Positions 9,787 through 20,780 are shown, numbered from the stretch's first letter. The stretch: DNA of 26,991 nucleotides from Priapulus caudatus (GCF_000485595.1 NW_014577130.1:175564-202554), one strand, 5' to 3'. Translations and numbers: made by a program. Notes: generated from the letters alone by a model not told the origin.

Positions 9787-10153
9787 GAGAGGGACTTAGA
9801 TTAGGTGGCTGGCGTCGGCACTTATACGATTAATTAAAATTACGAAAGACAACGTCATGTCACTCATTACCGATGGCCGACGAAACTAAACGCTACTAAA
9901 CGACATTAGGAAGTAATATGACTCTATCTAGCTATGACTTCTAAGTCAATTTATAAGGAGCGGTACGAGCAAGAACTCATGCATGGCTGTGCGTGGGCAT
10001 ACACACATATGTACACGTGTGCGTACGTGCGTGCGTGCGCACGTGTCTGTATCTCAGCTGGACATTATGAGATGTGTTGTTTCGTTTTCAACGCATTCTT
10101 GAATAAGCGCGTCTGATTGTTAATACAAGATAGTTTCGGGTAGCAAACCTATA

Positions 10154-10159
10154 AATAAA
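10154..10159 (+). promoter_or_regulatory. Polyadenylation-signal-like AATAAA, copy 1
   Basis: AATAAA within CCTATAAATAAATGATC, downstream of the candidate terminal exon. It is kept at the same relative place in copies 2 (14549) and 3 (22883). Confidence 0.3.
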
Positions 10160-10394
10160 TGATCTATTATTTATCTATGAGCCTTGGTCCTCATTGCGGT
10201 TAACTGCGGGCAGCACGTGGCCTCGGCTATAGACTCCATACGAATAGAAAGAAGACGAATCTTATCTACCTCTACACGAAATCTACCTCCGAATTACTAC
10301 ATGAATGTGCTATATAGATGTATTTGTCTGTTCTGATGTGTCATACATAGTCACCATATATATGTCAGGAATATTATGGCTGCAGCCAGCTTAT

Positions 10395-10537
10395 GCGTGT
10401 GTTATTAGACGTATGAGTGTAGATGACAAGACTAACATCTTCCATATCAATTAACGAGGGCCGCATATCGTAGTATTAATTTTCATTCGCACGATTGTTG
10501 TCTTTGATAATACCTGCAATATCGGTCGCCATTCTGA
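10395..10537. other. 143-bp block present only in copy 1
   Basis: Copies 2 and 3 read straight from CAGC(G)TTAT to CACTCAA. Copy 1 has 143 extra bases at this point. The block has no obvious inverted ends or flanking direct repeat. Either it was inserted in copy 1, or it was lost before copies 2 and 3 separated. Confidence 0.85.
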
Positions 10538-11336
10538 CACTCAAAGCGAGGGTATTATCTCACACTACCCTAAAGGCCTGGGGGACGTTTTCAGCAACAT
10601 CATGGCTCTACGATAATGAAAAGTTCTATTACGTATAACACATGAGAATAAAGGATGCGAATAAGACCAATATTACGACGAACATGTTGCTGACAACGCT
10701 CCCGCCGTCTCTGCTCTCTAAATAGCGGTGTCGAACACGACGAGTAATAGTTCAGGTATATCTCTATAGATATATATAGATATATAAAAGCTACTATCAC
10801 AAGTCAAATACTGAGATGCATTGTATATGTGCATATTCTATCAAAACAATCGTATCGGTAAAATTAGGGCAGTTGGTCGGTAAAAAATCACGCAGGGTAC
10901 CATTAAAATTAGTATAACAGGTTGAATATTTGACGAATGTGATCATGTAGGCCTACAAATATAATTACCTACTATACCTAATAGTGTGTTACGTCTAAAA
11001 CAAAGGCTCCAAATTGTCCGATTCGACATATACACTTCCGTAGGAGGTTTTTGATGCACACGTGCCTACCATGGTGATGCAGGTAGCATTTTCTATTAAT
11101 CTGCTTTCTCCCACAAACACTCACGCATATAACAGAGCGATAAAATATACATCAGCGACTAAAATAAAGCAAGAAATAATGAAGTAACTACAAACATCAT
11201 GCGGCATAATGTGACTTGGACTTAGAGGAAGCATCGGAGCAAAGAAGCAACATTTCCACAAGGTACTTGTGAACGCTGCATCATAATTAACACCAAGCGT
11301 TATTAAATTAACATGAAGCGACGACATCGGCAACGT

Positions 11337-11471
11337 TTAGAAGCCGTCTTCGATCGAAAGGCTCGTTTTACGCAAGTCTCGCGCAAGCCTCAAGGCACGC
11401 GACACGAGTTTTATGTTTTGTTCGTAAGATGTTCGATCTGAATCATTTAGTTCAGCGAGCAGAGAAAGTAT
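11337..11471 (-). CDS. Low-confidence minus-strand open frame near the end of D
   Basis: The minus strand reads LLAELNDSDRTSYEQN and onward to a TAA at 11337-11339, with normal protein-like composition. No start codon or splice-acceptor choice is clear. Copy 2 (about 15590-15720) has three separate one-base additions across the same stretch. They break the frame and restore it only near the end. It could be an exon remnant or chance. Confidence 0.12.
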   Translation of the reverse strand: MLSLLAELNDSDRTSYEQNIKLVSRALRLARDLRKTSLSIEDGF

Positions 11472-11552
11472 TGTGATGAGCAATGCTCGCGCATGGTGAT
11501 CCCCCAACATGTGAGCACGCGCGCGCGCACACACACTCATATATATATATAA

Positions 11553-11792
11553 AGGAGGAGGAGGTGGAGGAGGAGGAAGGGGAGAAGGTGAAGGAGGAGG
11601 AGGAGGAAAAGAGGAGAGGAGGAGAGGAGGAGAGAAGGAGAGGAGGTGGAGGAGGAGGAGGAGGAGGAGGAGGAGGAGAGGAGGTGGAGGAGGAGGAGGG
11701 GGAGAACGTGGGGAAAAGGTGGTGGAGGAGGAGAAGGGGGAGAAAGTTGAAGAGGAGGAGGAGGGGGGAGAAGGTGGAGGAGAATTTTTGGC
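11553..11792. repeat. Polypurine (GGA)n block of copy 2
   Basis: About 240 bases of GGA/GGAGAA, cleaner than the block at 2499 and about 55 bases shorter. It joins directly to the (TA)n end of segment D copy 1. Confidence 0.93.
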
Positions 11793-13140
11793 CGGGGGGT
11801 ATTTGTCCTGATACCATATTCCTTGCTTCCATGTCCGTTCATATTAGTATATTTTTGCTTGATCATGCTCTGGCCTTACCCGAATATTGCTGAACTCGTA
11901 GTGAAAGTAGAAGAGTAGAAACGCTCACGCCGAATGACTATTATGCCCGAGGGCCTCACGTTTATTACTAAATCCCACGCGCAAAACTGTCAACTTTCGT
12001 AAACGCCGAACGATGAAGATTTGCAAGCGTGTTGCCATTTTTTCCGAACCCCAACGTCATTATTTTTATACGTCGTGTTGCAGGCAATTTTGTATTACGC
12101 TATTTGAGCATTTTTCTACGCAGTCCAGCTGCAATAATTTAATGATTGAAAGCGCGTGTGTATCTAGGGTCACCGTTGCCATTTTAGGAGGAAATTGCAC
12201 TACAGAATTGAAGTAAAGCCTATAATTCCCCTAACATATAGGACTGACATAAGGACTGACAGCAGACGACTCACTTAGGTATAAACGACGTCAGAAAATA
12301 GCGGCGAAGTGTCTCATACGGTCACCACGAGTTACCCGTGTGATCATTGTCAAGAATATCTATACATACATTATATACATACATTATTATATATACAGGA
12401 TAACAGGCCCTATTTAAAGCTGGATATATTTGTACATTTTTGCTACGTCCCGGTAATTCTACATCCTGTGTATATGGTATGAATACGCCTATTAAATGTA
12501 GAACGCTGCTATACTTTACTTATCTAAGCTTTCGTTCGCCTGTATATGCACGCACACCTGAGAACTATGGGTGTTTAAATTCGCGCAATGTCTCTCATCG
12601 TGACGACATTCCGTACATGGAGGCAACGCTGGCCGCGACAAAACACACACACACACACACAACGCTGAGTCACTTTAACAGTTTTGTCATATATAGCCTT
12701 TTATAGCATTTCACACCAGTCTTTGATAGAATCAAGAGAAAGTGGTTGGGTTCGCGAAGCCAATTACGAGGCGATTACGCGATGCGCAATCCCCGTGTCG
12801 GCGCGCGCGTATGATTTTGTCTGCTTTAGTAACGTAACGAGTGTTAGTCGCTCCAAACTGAATAATAATAATTATAATACGATGTGAGCGATTCTATCAG
12901 CTTCTATCAGAGACACAGTTGAAGCACATGTGCGCGCGCGCCAGTAATGGCTCGCATTGCTGCTCTCTAACTACTTCTCGCTGTCGTCGTCGTCTTCTCA
13001 GCGCTTACGATATCACTTAATCTTATGATACTCTTATATCCACTTACTATACCGTTGGCTCTTTTCTAAATTTAAGCCACCTAATTATTTTGCCGTCGTC
13101 TCTAGCAAAAGTCCGGACAGGATCAGCAGCAGAAGCAATA
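11793..13140. repeat. Segment B', copy 2
   Basis: Matches 2797-4134 end to end with some substitutions and many 1-2 base indels, for example in CGCCGAACG and TTTCGTAAACG. No conserved reading frame. Confidence 0.88.
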
Positions 13141-13163
13141 GCAATAGCAGGTTGCAGAGGATA
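13141..13163. other. B'-D' deletion junction
   Basis: Only a few imperfect CAG-like units (GCAATAGCAG) remain. A short unmatched filler, GTTGCAGAGGAT, follows, and then AGCTCGCAAACACG, the first bases of D. About 4.7 kb that lies between these points in copy 1 is absent. Confidence 0.85.
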
Positions 13164-13611
13164 GCTCGCAAACACGATATGACGCCGCGGATTGCGCTCG
13201 ACGACGACGGCGACGACGATTGCCTGTCATTTACAATTCGCATCGATTCGTATTGTCGCTCGTAATGTCCGCTACATTACGTTGCTCGCAGAATCACTCG
13301 ACTCATTGCTTTGTAATTGCGACGCGTCTATGCGACAGCAGTGCAACCGTGGCGGTCTGTGGCGGCGCGCGAAGCAGCAGAGAAGGTCGTAAGGGCGCGC
13401 CGACCGTTTATATTGCTTCTGTGTCACTAAGCATGCTCGGCGACACGCCGTCGCAAGTAACGGAAGATAATGCCTAAGTCGCGTTGTATTATATTATCGG
13501 CTATCAGATTATTTGTGGATTGTTTTCACGTAAATTTATAGTAAAATCAGTGCTCCGCCAGGGCACTGCATGTGTCGCCGCGTAAACGCTTCTTAATGCC
13601 ACACAAAGCCA

Positions 13612-13950
13612 CGCACGCATGCACGCACGCACGCATGCACGCGCACGCACGCACGCACACACACACACGCACACGCCAAACAAGCACGCACGCACGCACG
13701 TACACACGCACACACACGCACACAAGCCACGCACGCACGCAAGTACACACGCACACACACGACGCAGCACGCACGCACGCACGCACGCACGCATGCACGT
13801 ACGCACGCACGCACGCACGCACACATACGCACGCACACGCGCATACACGCAAGGCGCACGCACACGCACACATACGCACGCACACACACGCGCGCACACA
13901 CAGACCCGCGCACCACGCATGCACGCTACGCATAAACACGCGCACAAACA
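13612..13950. repeat. (CGCA)n/(CA)n compound microsatellite, copy 2
   Basis: The same interruption order as 9266-9556, with extra CGCA and CACAAGCCACG segments that make it about 50 bases longer. Confidence 0.93.
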
Positions 13951-14131
13951 AACATGTATACATACAACGTGATAATTATTTTAAACGGTAGAAACAATAA
14001 TTCAACAAGTATTGTTGCAAATGATGAATTATCTCTGCTCTCTGAGACAGTTTTGACCATGCAGTTGTGAGTCATCTTGCATCTTGACATCTTTGTCACT
14101 GCATAACATAATAATGCTCTTTACTTCACAG

Positions 14132-14176
14132 TCGGAAGCAGAAGTTAGTGAAGACGATGAAGATATCATTATTTAA
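14132..14176 (+). CDS. Candidate terminal coding exon (partial), copy 2
   Basis: Identical 45 bases to 9742-9786, encoding SEAEVSEDDEDIII and TAA. The acceptor pyrimidine tract is two bases shorter than in copy 1. AATAAA lies at 14549-14554. Confidence 0.3.
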   Translation, partial: SEAEVSEDDEDIII

Positions 14177-15781
14177 GAGAGGGACTTAGATTAGTGTGGC
14201 TGGCGTCGCACTTATACGATTAATTAAAATTACGAAAGACAACGTCATGTCACTCATTACCGATGGCCGACGAAACTAAACGCTACTAAACGACATTAGA
14301 AGTAATATGACTCTATCTAGCTATGACTTCTAAGTCAATTTATAAGGAGGCGTACGAGCAAGAACTCATGCATGGCTGTGCGTGGGCATACACACATATG
14401 TACACCGTACACGTGGCGTACGTGCGTGCGTGCGCACGTGTCTGTATCTCAGCTGGACATTATGAGATGTGTTGTTTCGTTTTCAACGCATTCTTGAATA
14501 AGCGCGTCTGATTGTTAATACAAGATAGTTTCGGGTAGCAAACCTATAAATAAATGATCTATTATTTATCTATGAGCCTTGGTCCTCATTGCGGTTAACT
14601 GCGGGCAGCAGCGTGGCCTCGGCATAGACTCCATACGAATAGAAAGAGACGAATCTTATCTACCTCTACACGAAATCTACCTCCGAATTACTACATGAAT
14701 GTGCTATATAGATGTATTTGTCTGTTCTGATGTGTCATACATAGTCACCATATATATGTCAGGAATATTATGGCTGCAGCCAGCTTATCACTCAAAGCGA
14801 GGGTATTATCTCACACTACCCTAAAGGCCTGGGGACGTTTTCAGCAACATCATGGCTCTACGATAATGAAAAGTTCTATACGTATAAACACATGAGAATA
14901 AAGGATGCAATAAGACCAATATTACGACGAACATGTTGCTGACAACGCTCCCGCCGTCTCTGCTCTCTAAATAGCGGTGTCGAACACGACGAGTAATCTT
15001 TGTTCAGGTATATCTCTATAGATATAGATATATAAAAGCTACTATCACAAGTCAAATACTGAGATGCATTGTATATGTGATATTCTATCAAAACAATCGT
15101 ATCGTAAAATTAGGGCAGTTTGTCGGTAAAAAATCACGCAGGGTACCATTAAAATTAGTATAACAGGTGAATATATTGACGAATGTGATCATGTAGGCCT
15201 ACAATATAATTACCTACTATACCTAATAGTGTGTTACGTCTAAAACAAAGGCTCCAAATTGTCCGATTCGACATATACACTTCCGTAGGAGGTTTTTGAT
15301 GCACACGTGCCTACCATGGTGATGCAGGTAGCATTTTTCTATAATCTGCTTTCTTCCCACAAACACTCACGCATATAACAGAGCGATAAAATATACATCA
15401 GCGATAAAATAAAGCAAGAAATAATGAAGTAACTACAAACATCATGCGGCATAATGTGACTTGGACTTAGAGGAAGCATCGGAGCAAAGAAGCAACATTT
15501 CACAAGTACTTTGTGAACGCGCCATCATATATTAACACCAACGTTATTAAATTAACTGAAGCGAACGACATCGGCAACGTTTAGAAGCCGTCTTCGATCG
15601 AAAGGCTCGTTTTACGCCAAGTCTCGCGCAAGCCTCAAGGCACGCGACACGAGGTTTTATGTTTTGTTCGTAAGAGTGTTCGATCTGAATCATTTAGTTC
15701 AGCGAGCAGAAAAGTATTGTGATGAGCAATGCTCGCGCATGGTGATCCCCAACATGTGAGCACGGCGGCGCGCCACACACA

Positions 15782-15783
<2 letters not shown>

Positions 15784-15820
<37 letters not shown>
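15784..15820. repeat. (AT)n microsatellite at the end of copy 2
   Basis: A run of TA dinucleotides following CACACACTCA. In copy 1 the same position has only about five TA units before the GGA block. Confidence 0.93.
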
Positions 15821-15821
<1 letters not shown>

Positions 15822-16136
15822 GTAATATAATGTAATCTATATATATATCGCATGTTATGTATTAGTTATGACATTCGCCGGAGAGGTAGGAAAATACAGG
15901 CCGGAGAACCAGCGCGGTGAAGGATAGGAAAGGGTAAGGGAAAAGGTAATCATTAATATAGAAAACAAAGTATAACATGAGTACGATACAGATAGAGATA
16001 GAGGGAGAGAGCGGCAGTGAGGGCAAGCGGGTGAGGAGAGGGACAGCAATAGAGCCACAGAAGACGAGCAGAGAGAGAAGAGAGAGAGAGAGCGAGAGGA
16101 GACGAGAGCGAGGAGAGACAGGAGAGAGAGTGAGAC

Positions 16137-16201
<65 letters not shown>

Positions 16202-16247
16202 TGAAGTAAAAAAGGGAACGGCAGAGATAGAGAGTCAACGAGAGCAA
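15821..16247. repeat. Unique purine-rich stretch with (GA)n up to the assembly gap
   Basis: TA/AATGTAATAT repeats give way to mixed sequence and then to increasingly GA-rich sequence. There is a pure (GA)n run at about 16138-16198. It has no match to the repeat unit. Ser-Leu and Arg-Glu frames across it are low complexity. Confidence 0.85.
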
Positions 16248-16272
16248 NNNNNNNNNNNNNNNNNNNNNNNNN
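16248..16272. other. 25-base N run (scaffold gap)
   Basis: Exactly 25 N characters. The sequences on either side do not continue one another: GA-rich on the left, CAG array on the right. The order, distance and orientation across the gap cannot be judged from the sequence. Confidence 0.99.
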
Positions 16273-18238
16273 GAGGAGCAGCAGTAGGAGCAGCAGCGCA
16301 GCATGAGCAGCAGCAGCTAAGCAGCATGAGCATCAGCAGCAGCAGCAGCCAGCAATAGCAGCAGCAATAGCAGCACAGCAGCAGCAGCAGCAGCAGCCAG
16401 CAGCATGAGCACAGCCCAGCAGTGAGGAGCAGCCAGCAGCCAGCATGAGCAGCAGCAGCAGCAGCAGCGACAGCTAGCATCAGCAGCAGTCGGGGCGGGC
16501 AGCCAGCAGCAGCAGCAGCAGCAGCCCAGCATCAGGCAGCAGCAGCAGCAGCAATAGCGAGCAGCAGCAGCCAGCCAGCAGCAGCATCAGCAGCATGAGC
16601 CAGCAGCAGCAGTAGGAGCAGCAAGCCAGCCAGCATGAGGCAGCCAGCAGCAGCAGCAGCAGCACAGCATGGAGCAGCCCAGCAGCAGCAGCAGCAGCAG
16701 CACGCAGCCAGCAGCAGCAGCTCGAGCCCAGCAGAGCCAGCCAGCCATGCAGCCAGCAGCGAGCACGCACCAGCTAATGAGCCAGCAGCAGGCAGCAGCA
16801 GGTAGAGCAGAGCAGCAGCATTGAGCGAGCAGCAGCAGCAGCTAGGCAGCAGCAGCGAGCAGCGAGAGCAAGCAGCAGAGCCAGCATGAGCAGCAGCAGC
16901 GAGCAGGCGAGCAGCAGAGAGCAGCAGCTAGCGAGCGGATGCAGCAGCAGCGAGAGAGCACGAAACATAGCAGCAGCGAGGCAGCAGCAGCGAGCAGCGG
17001 CCAGCCAGCAGCAGCAGAGAAGCAGCAGCCAGGAACAGTAGCAGAGCAGCAAGAGCAGCAGGAGCAGTAAGCAAGCATGAGCGCAGCAGCAGCAGCAGGA
17101 GCAGAACAGCTAGCAGCAGAGCAGCAGCAGCAGCAGCAGCAGCGAGCAGCAGCAGACAGCCAGAGCAGCAGCCGCAAGCAGCAGCAGCAGACAGCGAGGC
17201 AGCAGAGAGCAGCAGCAGCAGGCATGCCAGCAGCAGCATGCAGCAGCAGCAGCAGCCACAGCAGCAATAAGCAGCAGCAGCGCAGCAGCATGACAGCAGC
17301 AGCAGCAGCCAGCCAGCCAGTTAGGAGCAGCAGCAGCAAACAGTAGCCAGCAGGAGCGAGCCAGTAGAGCCAGCGAGCATGAGCAGCCAGCAGCAGCAGC
17401 AGTTACGTCGGAGCCGAGCAGCAGAAACAGTCAGCAGCAGGGAGCCAAGAGCAGCCAGCACAGCCAAGCAGGCAGCAGCATAGCAGTGCCAGCAGCAGCC
17501 AGGCAGAACAGTAGCAGAAACAGTAGCAGCAGGAGTCAAGAGCAGCAGCAGCAGGCAGCAGGAGCGCAGCAAGCAGCATGAGCCAGCATTGAGCAGCAGC
17601 AGCATGAGCAGCATGAGCAGCCAGCAGCGGAGCAGCAGCAGCAGCAGGAGCAGCATGCAGCCAGCAGCAGCGCAGGAGCAGCAGCAGTAGCAGCAGTAGC
17701 AGCAGCAGTGAGCAGCAGCAGCAGTGGAGCAGCAGCAGCATGAGCAGCATGAGCAGCAGCAGGAACAGTAGAGCGCAGCAGGCAGAAAACAGCAGCAGCA
17801 GCAGCAGCAGGAGGAGGAGGAGGGAGGAGCAGCAGCAGCAGCAGCAGCAGCATGAGCAGCAGCCAGCAGCAGCCGCCGCAGCAGCAGCAGGAGCAGCAGC
17901 AGTAGCAGCAGTAGCAGCAGCAGGAGCAGCAGCAGCATGAGCAGCATGAGCAGCGCAGCAGCATGAGCAGCATGAGCAGCAGCAGCAGCAGCAGCAGCAG
18001 GGAGCAGCCAGCAGCGAGCAGCCAGCAGCAGCAGGAGCGAGGCAGCCCAGTAGCAGCAGTAGCAGCAGCAGGAGCAGCAGCAGCATGAGCGCAGCAGCAG
18101 CATGAGCAGGCATGAGCAGCAGCAGAGAGCAAGCAGCACAGCAGGAGGCAGCAGCAGCAGCAGAGCAGCAGCAGCAGCGCAGCAGCAGCAGCAGGAGCAG
18201 CAGCAGCCATGAGGCAGCATGAGCAGCAGCAGCAGCAG

Positions 18239-18281
<43 letters not shown>

Positions 18282-18328
18282 CAGCAGCAGCAGCCAGCAG
18301 CAGCAGCAGCAGCAGGAGCAGCCAGCAG
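16273..18328. repeat. CAG/CTG-rich array of copy 3, about 2.06 kb
   Basis: The same CAG array type as 4135-5848 and longer, even though its left end is cut by the gap. Blocks such as CAGAAACAGTAGCAGCAGG, the GGAGGAGG run at 17810-17828 and repeated GCATGAGCAGCATGAGC modules occur in the same order as in copy 1. Its right end, GGAGAACTAGAT, is shared. Long Leu/Cys/Ala frames on the minus strand are artefacts. Confidence 0.93.
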
Positions 18329-18519
18329 GAGAACTAGATTCTTTTTAAGCGTATACTGCACTTTCCGTTACTGCAGATTATAAGTGCGGATCGGTGTGCG
18401 TTTTCAAGTGACTATACGTTGCTCTCGTGGATGGAGATTGATCACGCGTGTTATTGGCGCCCAACAGCAGTCACTACCGAATAATCGGTCTCCATATAGT
18501 ACGATAAACAGCATAAAGC

Positions 18520-19209
18520 GATACCTGTACCTCATACTTGTTACCTCCATACCTGTACATCACACCTGTACGCTCATACCTGTACCTTATACTTGTATAC
18601 CTCATACTTGTACCTCATACCGTACATCACACCTGTACCTCATACCTGTACCTCATACCTGTACCTCATACCTGTACCTCATACCTGTACCTCACACCTG
18701 TACCTCATACCTGTACCTCATACTTGTACCTCATACCTGTACCTCATACCTGTACCTTCTACTGTGTACCTCATACCTGTACCTCATACCTGAACCTTCA
18801 GACCTGTACCTCATACATGTTCCTCATACCTGTACCTCACACCTGTACCTCATACCTGTACCTCATACCTGTACCTCATACCTGTACCTCATACCTGTAC
18901 CTCATACCACTGTACCTATACCTGTACCTCACACCTGTAACCTCACACCTGTACCTCATACATGTACCTCATACCTGTACCTCATACTTGTACGCTCATA
19001 CCTGTACTAACCTGCTACCTGATACACCTGTCATACACCTGCATACCTGCTACCTCATACCTGTACCTCATACCTGTACCTCATACCTGTACCTTATACC
19101 TGTACCTCATACCTGTACACCTCATACCTGTACCTCAACTACCTGCTACCTCCATACCTGTACCTCATACCGTGCCTCATACCTCACACCTGCTACCTCA
19201 TTACCTGTG
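18520..19209. repeat. 13-nt minisatellite (CATACCTGTACCT)n, copy 3
   Basis: More regular than the copy 1 array, with long runs of perfect 13-nt units at about 18620-18720 and 18830-18905. Plus-strand frames of up to 249 codons arise because the unit lacks stops in every phase. Confidence 0.95.
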
Positions 19210-19424
19210 CGCGCAATGATTACGCGAGAGCAGACGAACCTATTGACGCGTTTGTGTATCTACTCACGCGGCAAATTAATGCGTTGATTAGCCAACGCGT
19301 ATACTCTCATTAGTCTCACGGGCGGTTCAGATATAGGAATGAATTATAGGCGTCAGCGTAAACCACGCGGTGCTTGCCACATGATGATACCACAACACCG
19401 TGATGGCAGCAACTAGTGGTTGTA

Positions 19425-19607
19425 TGGGCGCTCGTGCGTGTGCGTGCGGCGGCACGCGTGCGTGTGGCGTGCGGTGTGGGTGTACGTTGTGTGTGTGTGC
19501 GTGTGTGTGTGTGTGCTGGTGTGTGTGTGTGTGTGTGTGTGTGCGTGTGTCTGGTGTGTGTGTGGTGTGGTGGCGTGCGTGCAGTACGTCGTGCGGGCGC
19601 GCGCGCG
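19425..19607. repeat. (GTGC)n/(GT)n compound microsatellite, copy 3
   Basis: Counterpart of 6925-7107, ending in the same GCGCGCGCGTATGTCTG. Confidence 0.94.
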
Positions 19608-19643
19608 CGTATGTCTGCAGCAAGGTCGTGGCATATAACGTGA

Positions 19644-19907
19644 TGTTATAGCGTATATACGTATAAACAAATAGCGCATATAGCGTAGCGTATATGCGTA
19701 TAAACAAATAACGCATATAACGTAGCGTATATAGTAGCGTATAGTAGCGTATATAGAAGCGTATAGTAGCGTATATAGAAGCGTATAGTAGCGTATATAG
19801 AAGCGTATAGTAGCGTATATAGAAGCGTATAGTAGCGTACATAGTAGCGTATAGTAGCGTATATAGTAGCGTATAGTAGCGTATATAGAAGAGCATATAG
19901 CGTATGA
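19644..19907. repeat. TAGTAGCGTATA-type minisatellite, copy 3
   Basis: Counterpart of 7139-7382, with more regular alternation of TATAGTAGCG and TATATAGAAGCG units. Confidence 0.92.
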
Positions 19908-19925
19908 ACATAATAACGTATAAGC

Positions 19926-20318
19926 AACTGCTGCGCGTATATAAAGGCCGCCGCACACCAGCCGATTTTTACAATCGATGAAGCGATGAAGCGATGAAGC
20001 GATGAAGCGATGTAGGTGTGCGGCGCACACCCTACGATAATTTCTGCAAGGATGAATGTCATGTGACACGGGCACGTTCAGCTATTGGCTGTTCAATATT
20101 TATCGCACACGAGTTTCCTGAGGTCACGCGCACACCACAAAATCGCGTCCAAATAATCGGTTCAAAATCAAACATGTTTGATTTTGGAACGCATCACCCG
20201 ATAACAATAAAATCGTCTACAAATGAACCGCACACCTACATCGTTTCATCGCTTCATCGCTTCATCGCTTCATGCGTTTGTAAAAATCGGCTGCTGGTGT
20301 GCGCGGCCTTAAGCAGTT
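19926..20318. mobile_element. Inverted-repeat (foldback/MITE-like) element, copy 3
   Basis: Same structure as 7409-7800. The left arm carries four perfect GATGAAGC-type units and TATATAAA at 19938-19945. The right arm ends TTAAGCAGTT. The central palindrome is at 20163-20186. It sits at the same place in segment C, so it was duplicated with the unit and did not insert independently. Confidence 0.55.
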
Positions 20319-20736
20319 ATGACACGTTTTTATCTGTAATATCGCTAACGATATCTGAGCTCGTCACAGATTCGCAAGAAGTCGTAGTAATAATAAATTG
20401 CGTTCGTTGTTTTGTGTTTTGTTATATTGCCTTTAATTGAATTTATATTTCATTATGAATATTTTTGCGCGCATACACTCGTCACGCAACGTTAGATACA
20501 CAGGTTCCGATCATAAACACCACCCGCATGTGTAATTACTTTTGCTGCAAACTAGCGAATTCTCAGCCCCCTCCCACCCCCTCTCCCTCTCTCTCTCTCT
20601 CTCTCTCTCTGTTTGTCTCTGTGGTCTCGCGTTTTCACTCTCGCATGCCCGCATGTACGGCACGCCGTGAACACGCATTTAACCAGCGCGCACCCACCGT
20701 CTATCTATGCTTCACATGTTGGGCGGTTAATCAGCA

Positions 20737-20737
20737 T

Positions 20738-20780
<43 letters not shown>

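Larger units (their letters stand above)
2499..11552 (+). repeat. Compound repeat unit, copy 1 (complete)
   Basis: Order: purine block (2499-2795), segment B (2797-4134), CAG array (4135-5848), segment C (5849-8827), segment D (8828-11552). B recurs at 11793 with an offset of about 9.0 kb. C recurs at 18329. D recurs at 13163 and 21465. The sequence left of 2499 has no match to the sequence left of 11553, so the left edge lies in the purine block and the right edge at the TA-to-GGA junction near 11552. The plus orientation is arbitrary but the same in all copies. Confidence 0.9.
8828..11552. repeat. Segment D, copy 1
   Basis: About 2.7 kb, starting AGCTCGCAAACACG. It is repeated in full at 13163-15785 and in part at 21465-23320. 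It contains a CGCA tract (9266-9556), a candidate terminal coding exon (9742-9786), AATAAA (10154-10159), a copy-specific 143-bp block (10395-10537) and a (TA)n end at about 11538. The open frame at its start (8844-9059) is not maintained in the other copies, so it is not annotated. Confidence 0.9.
11553..15785 (+). repeat. Compound repeat unit, copy 2 (internally deleted)
   Basis: Purine block (11553-11792), B' (11793-13140) and D' (13163-15785). The CAG array and segment C are missing. The unit follows copy 1 without any spacer, in the same orientation. Its right edge is an (AT)n run, beyond which the sequence no longer matches D or the purine block. Confidence 0.9.
13163..15785. repeat. 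Segment D', copy 2
   Basis: Full-length match to 8828-11540 without the 143-bp block. Differences from D are dominated by single-base indels. The end is an expanded (AT)n. Confidence 0.9.

Noticed and set aside
9934-10116. 60-codon plus-strand frame MTSKSIYKERYEQELMHGCA, also seen in copy 2
   Set aside because: It lies in what would be the 3' UTR of the candidate terminal exon, runs through a GTGC tract, and is shared only because the DNA is duplicated.
11071-11187. 38-codon plus-strand frame with a good start context (CTACCATGG) and a nearby CAG|GTAGCA donor
   Set aside because: Indels in copy 2 change the frame after the first few codons, and there is no other coding support.
17321-18361. 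346-codon minus-strand frame over the copy 3 CAG array
   Set aside because: Same low-complexity artefact as in copy 1. There is no normal-composition stretch and the start is not conserved.
18538-19287. 249-codon plus-strand frame of 13-residue repeats
   Set aside because: It follows automatically from a stop-free 13-nt unit. The flanking parts of the frame are not conserved in copy 1.
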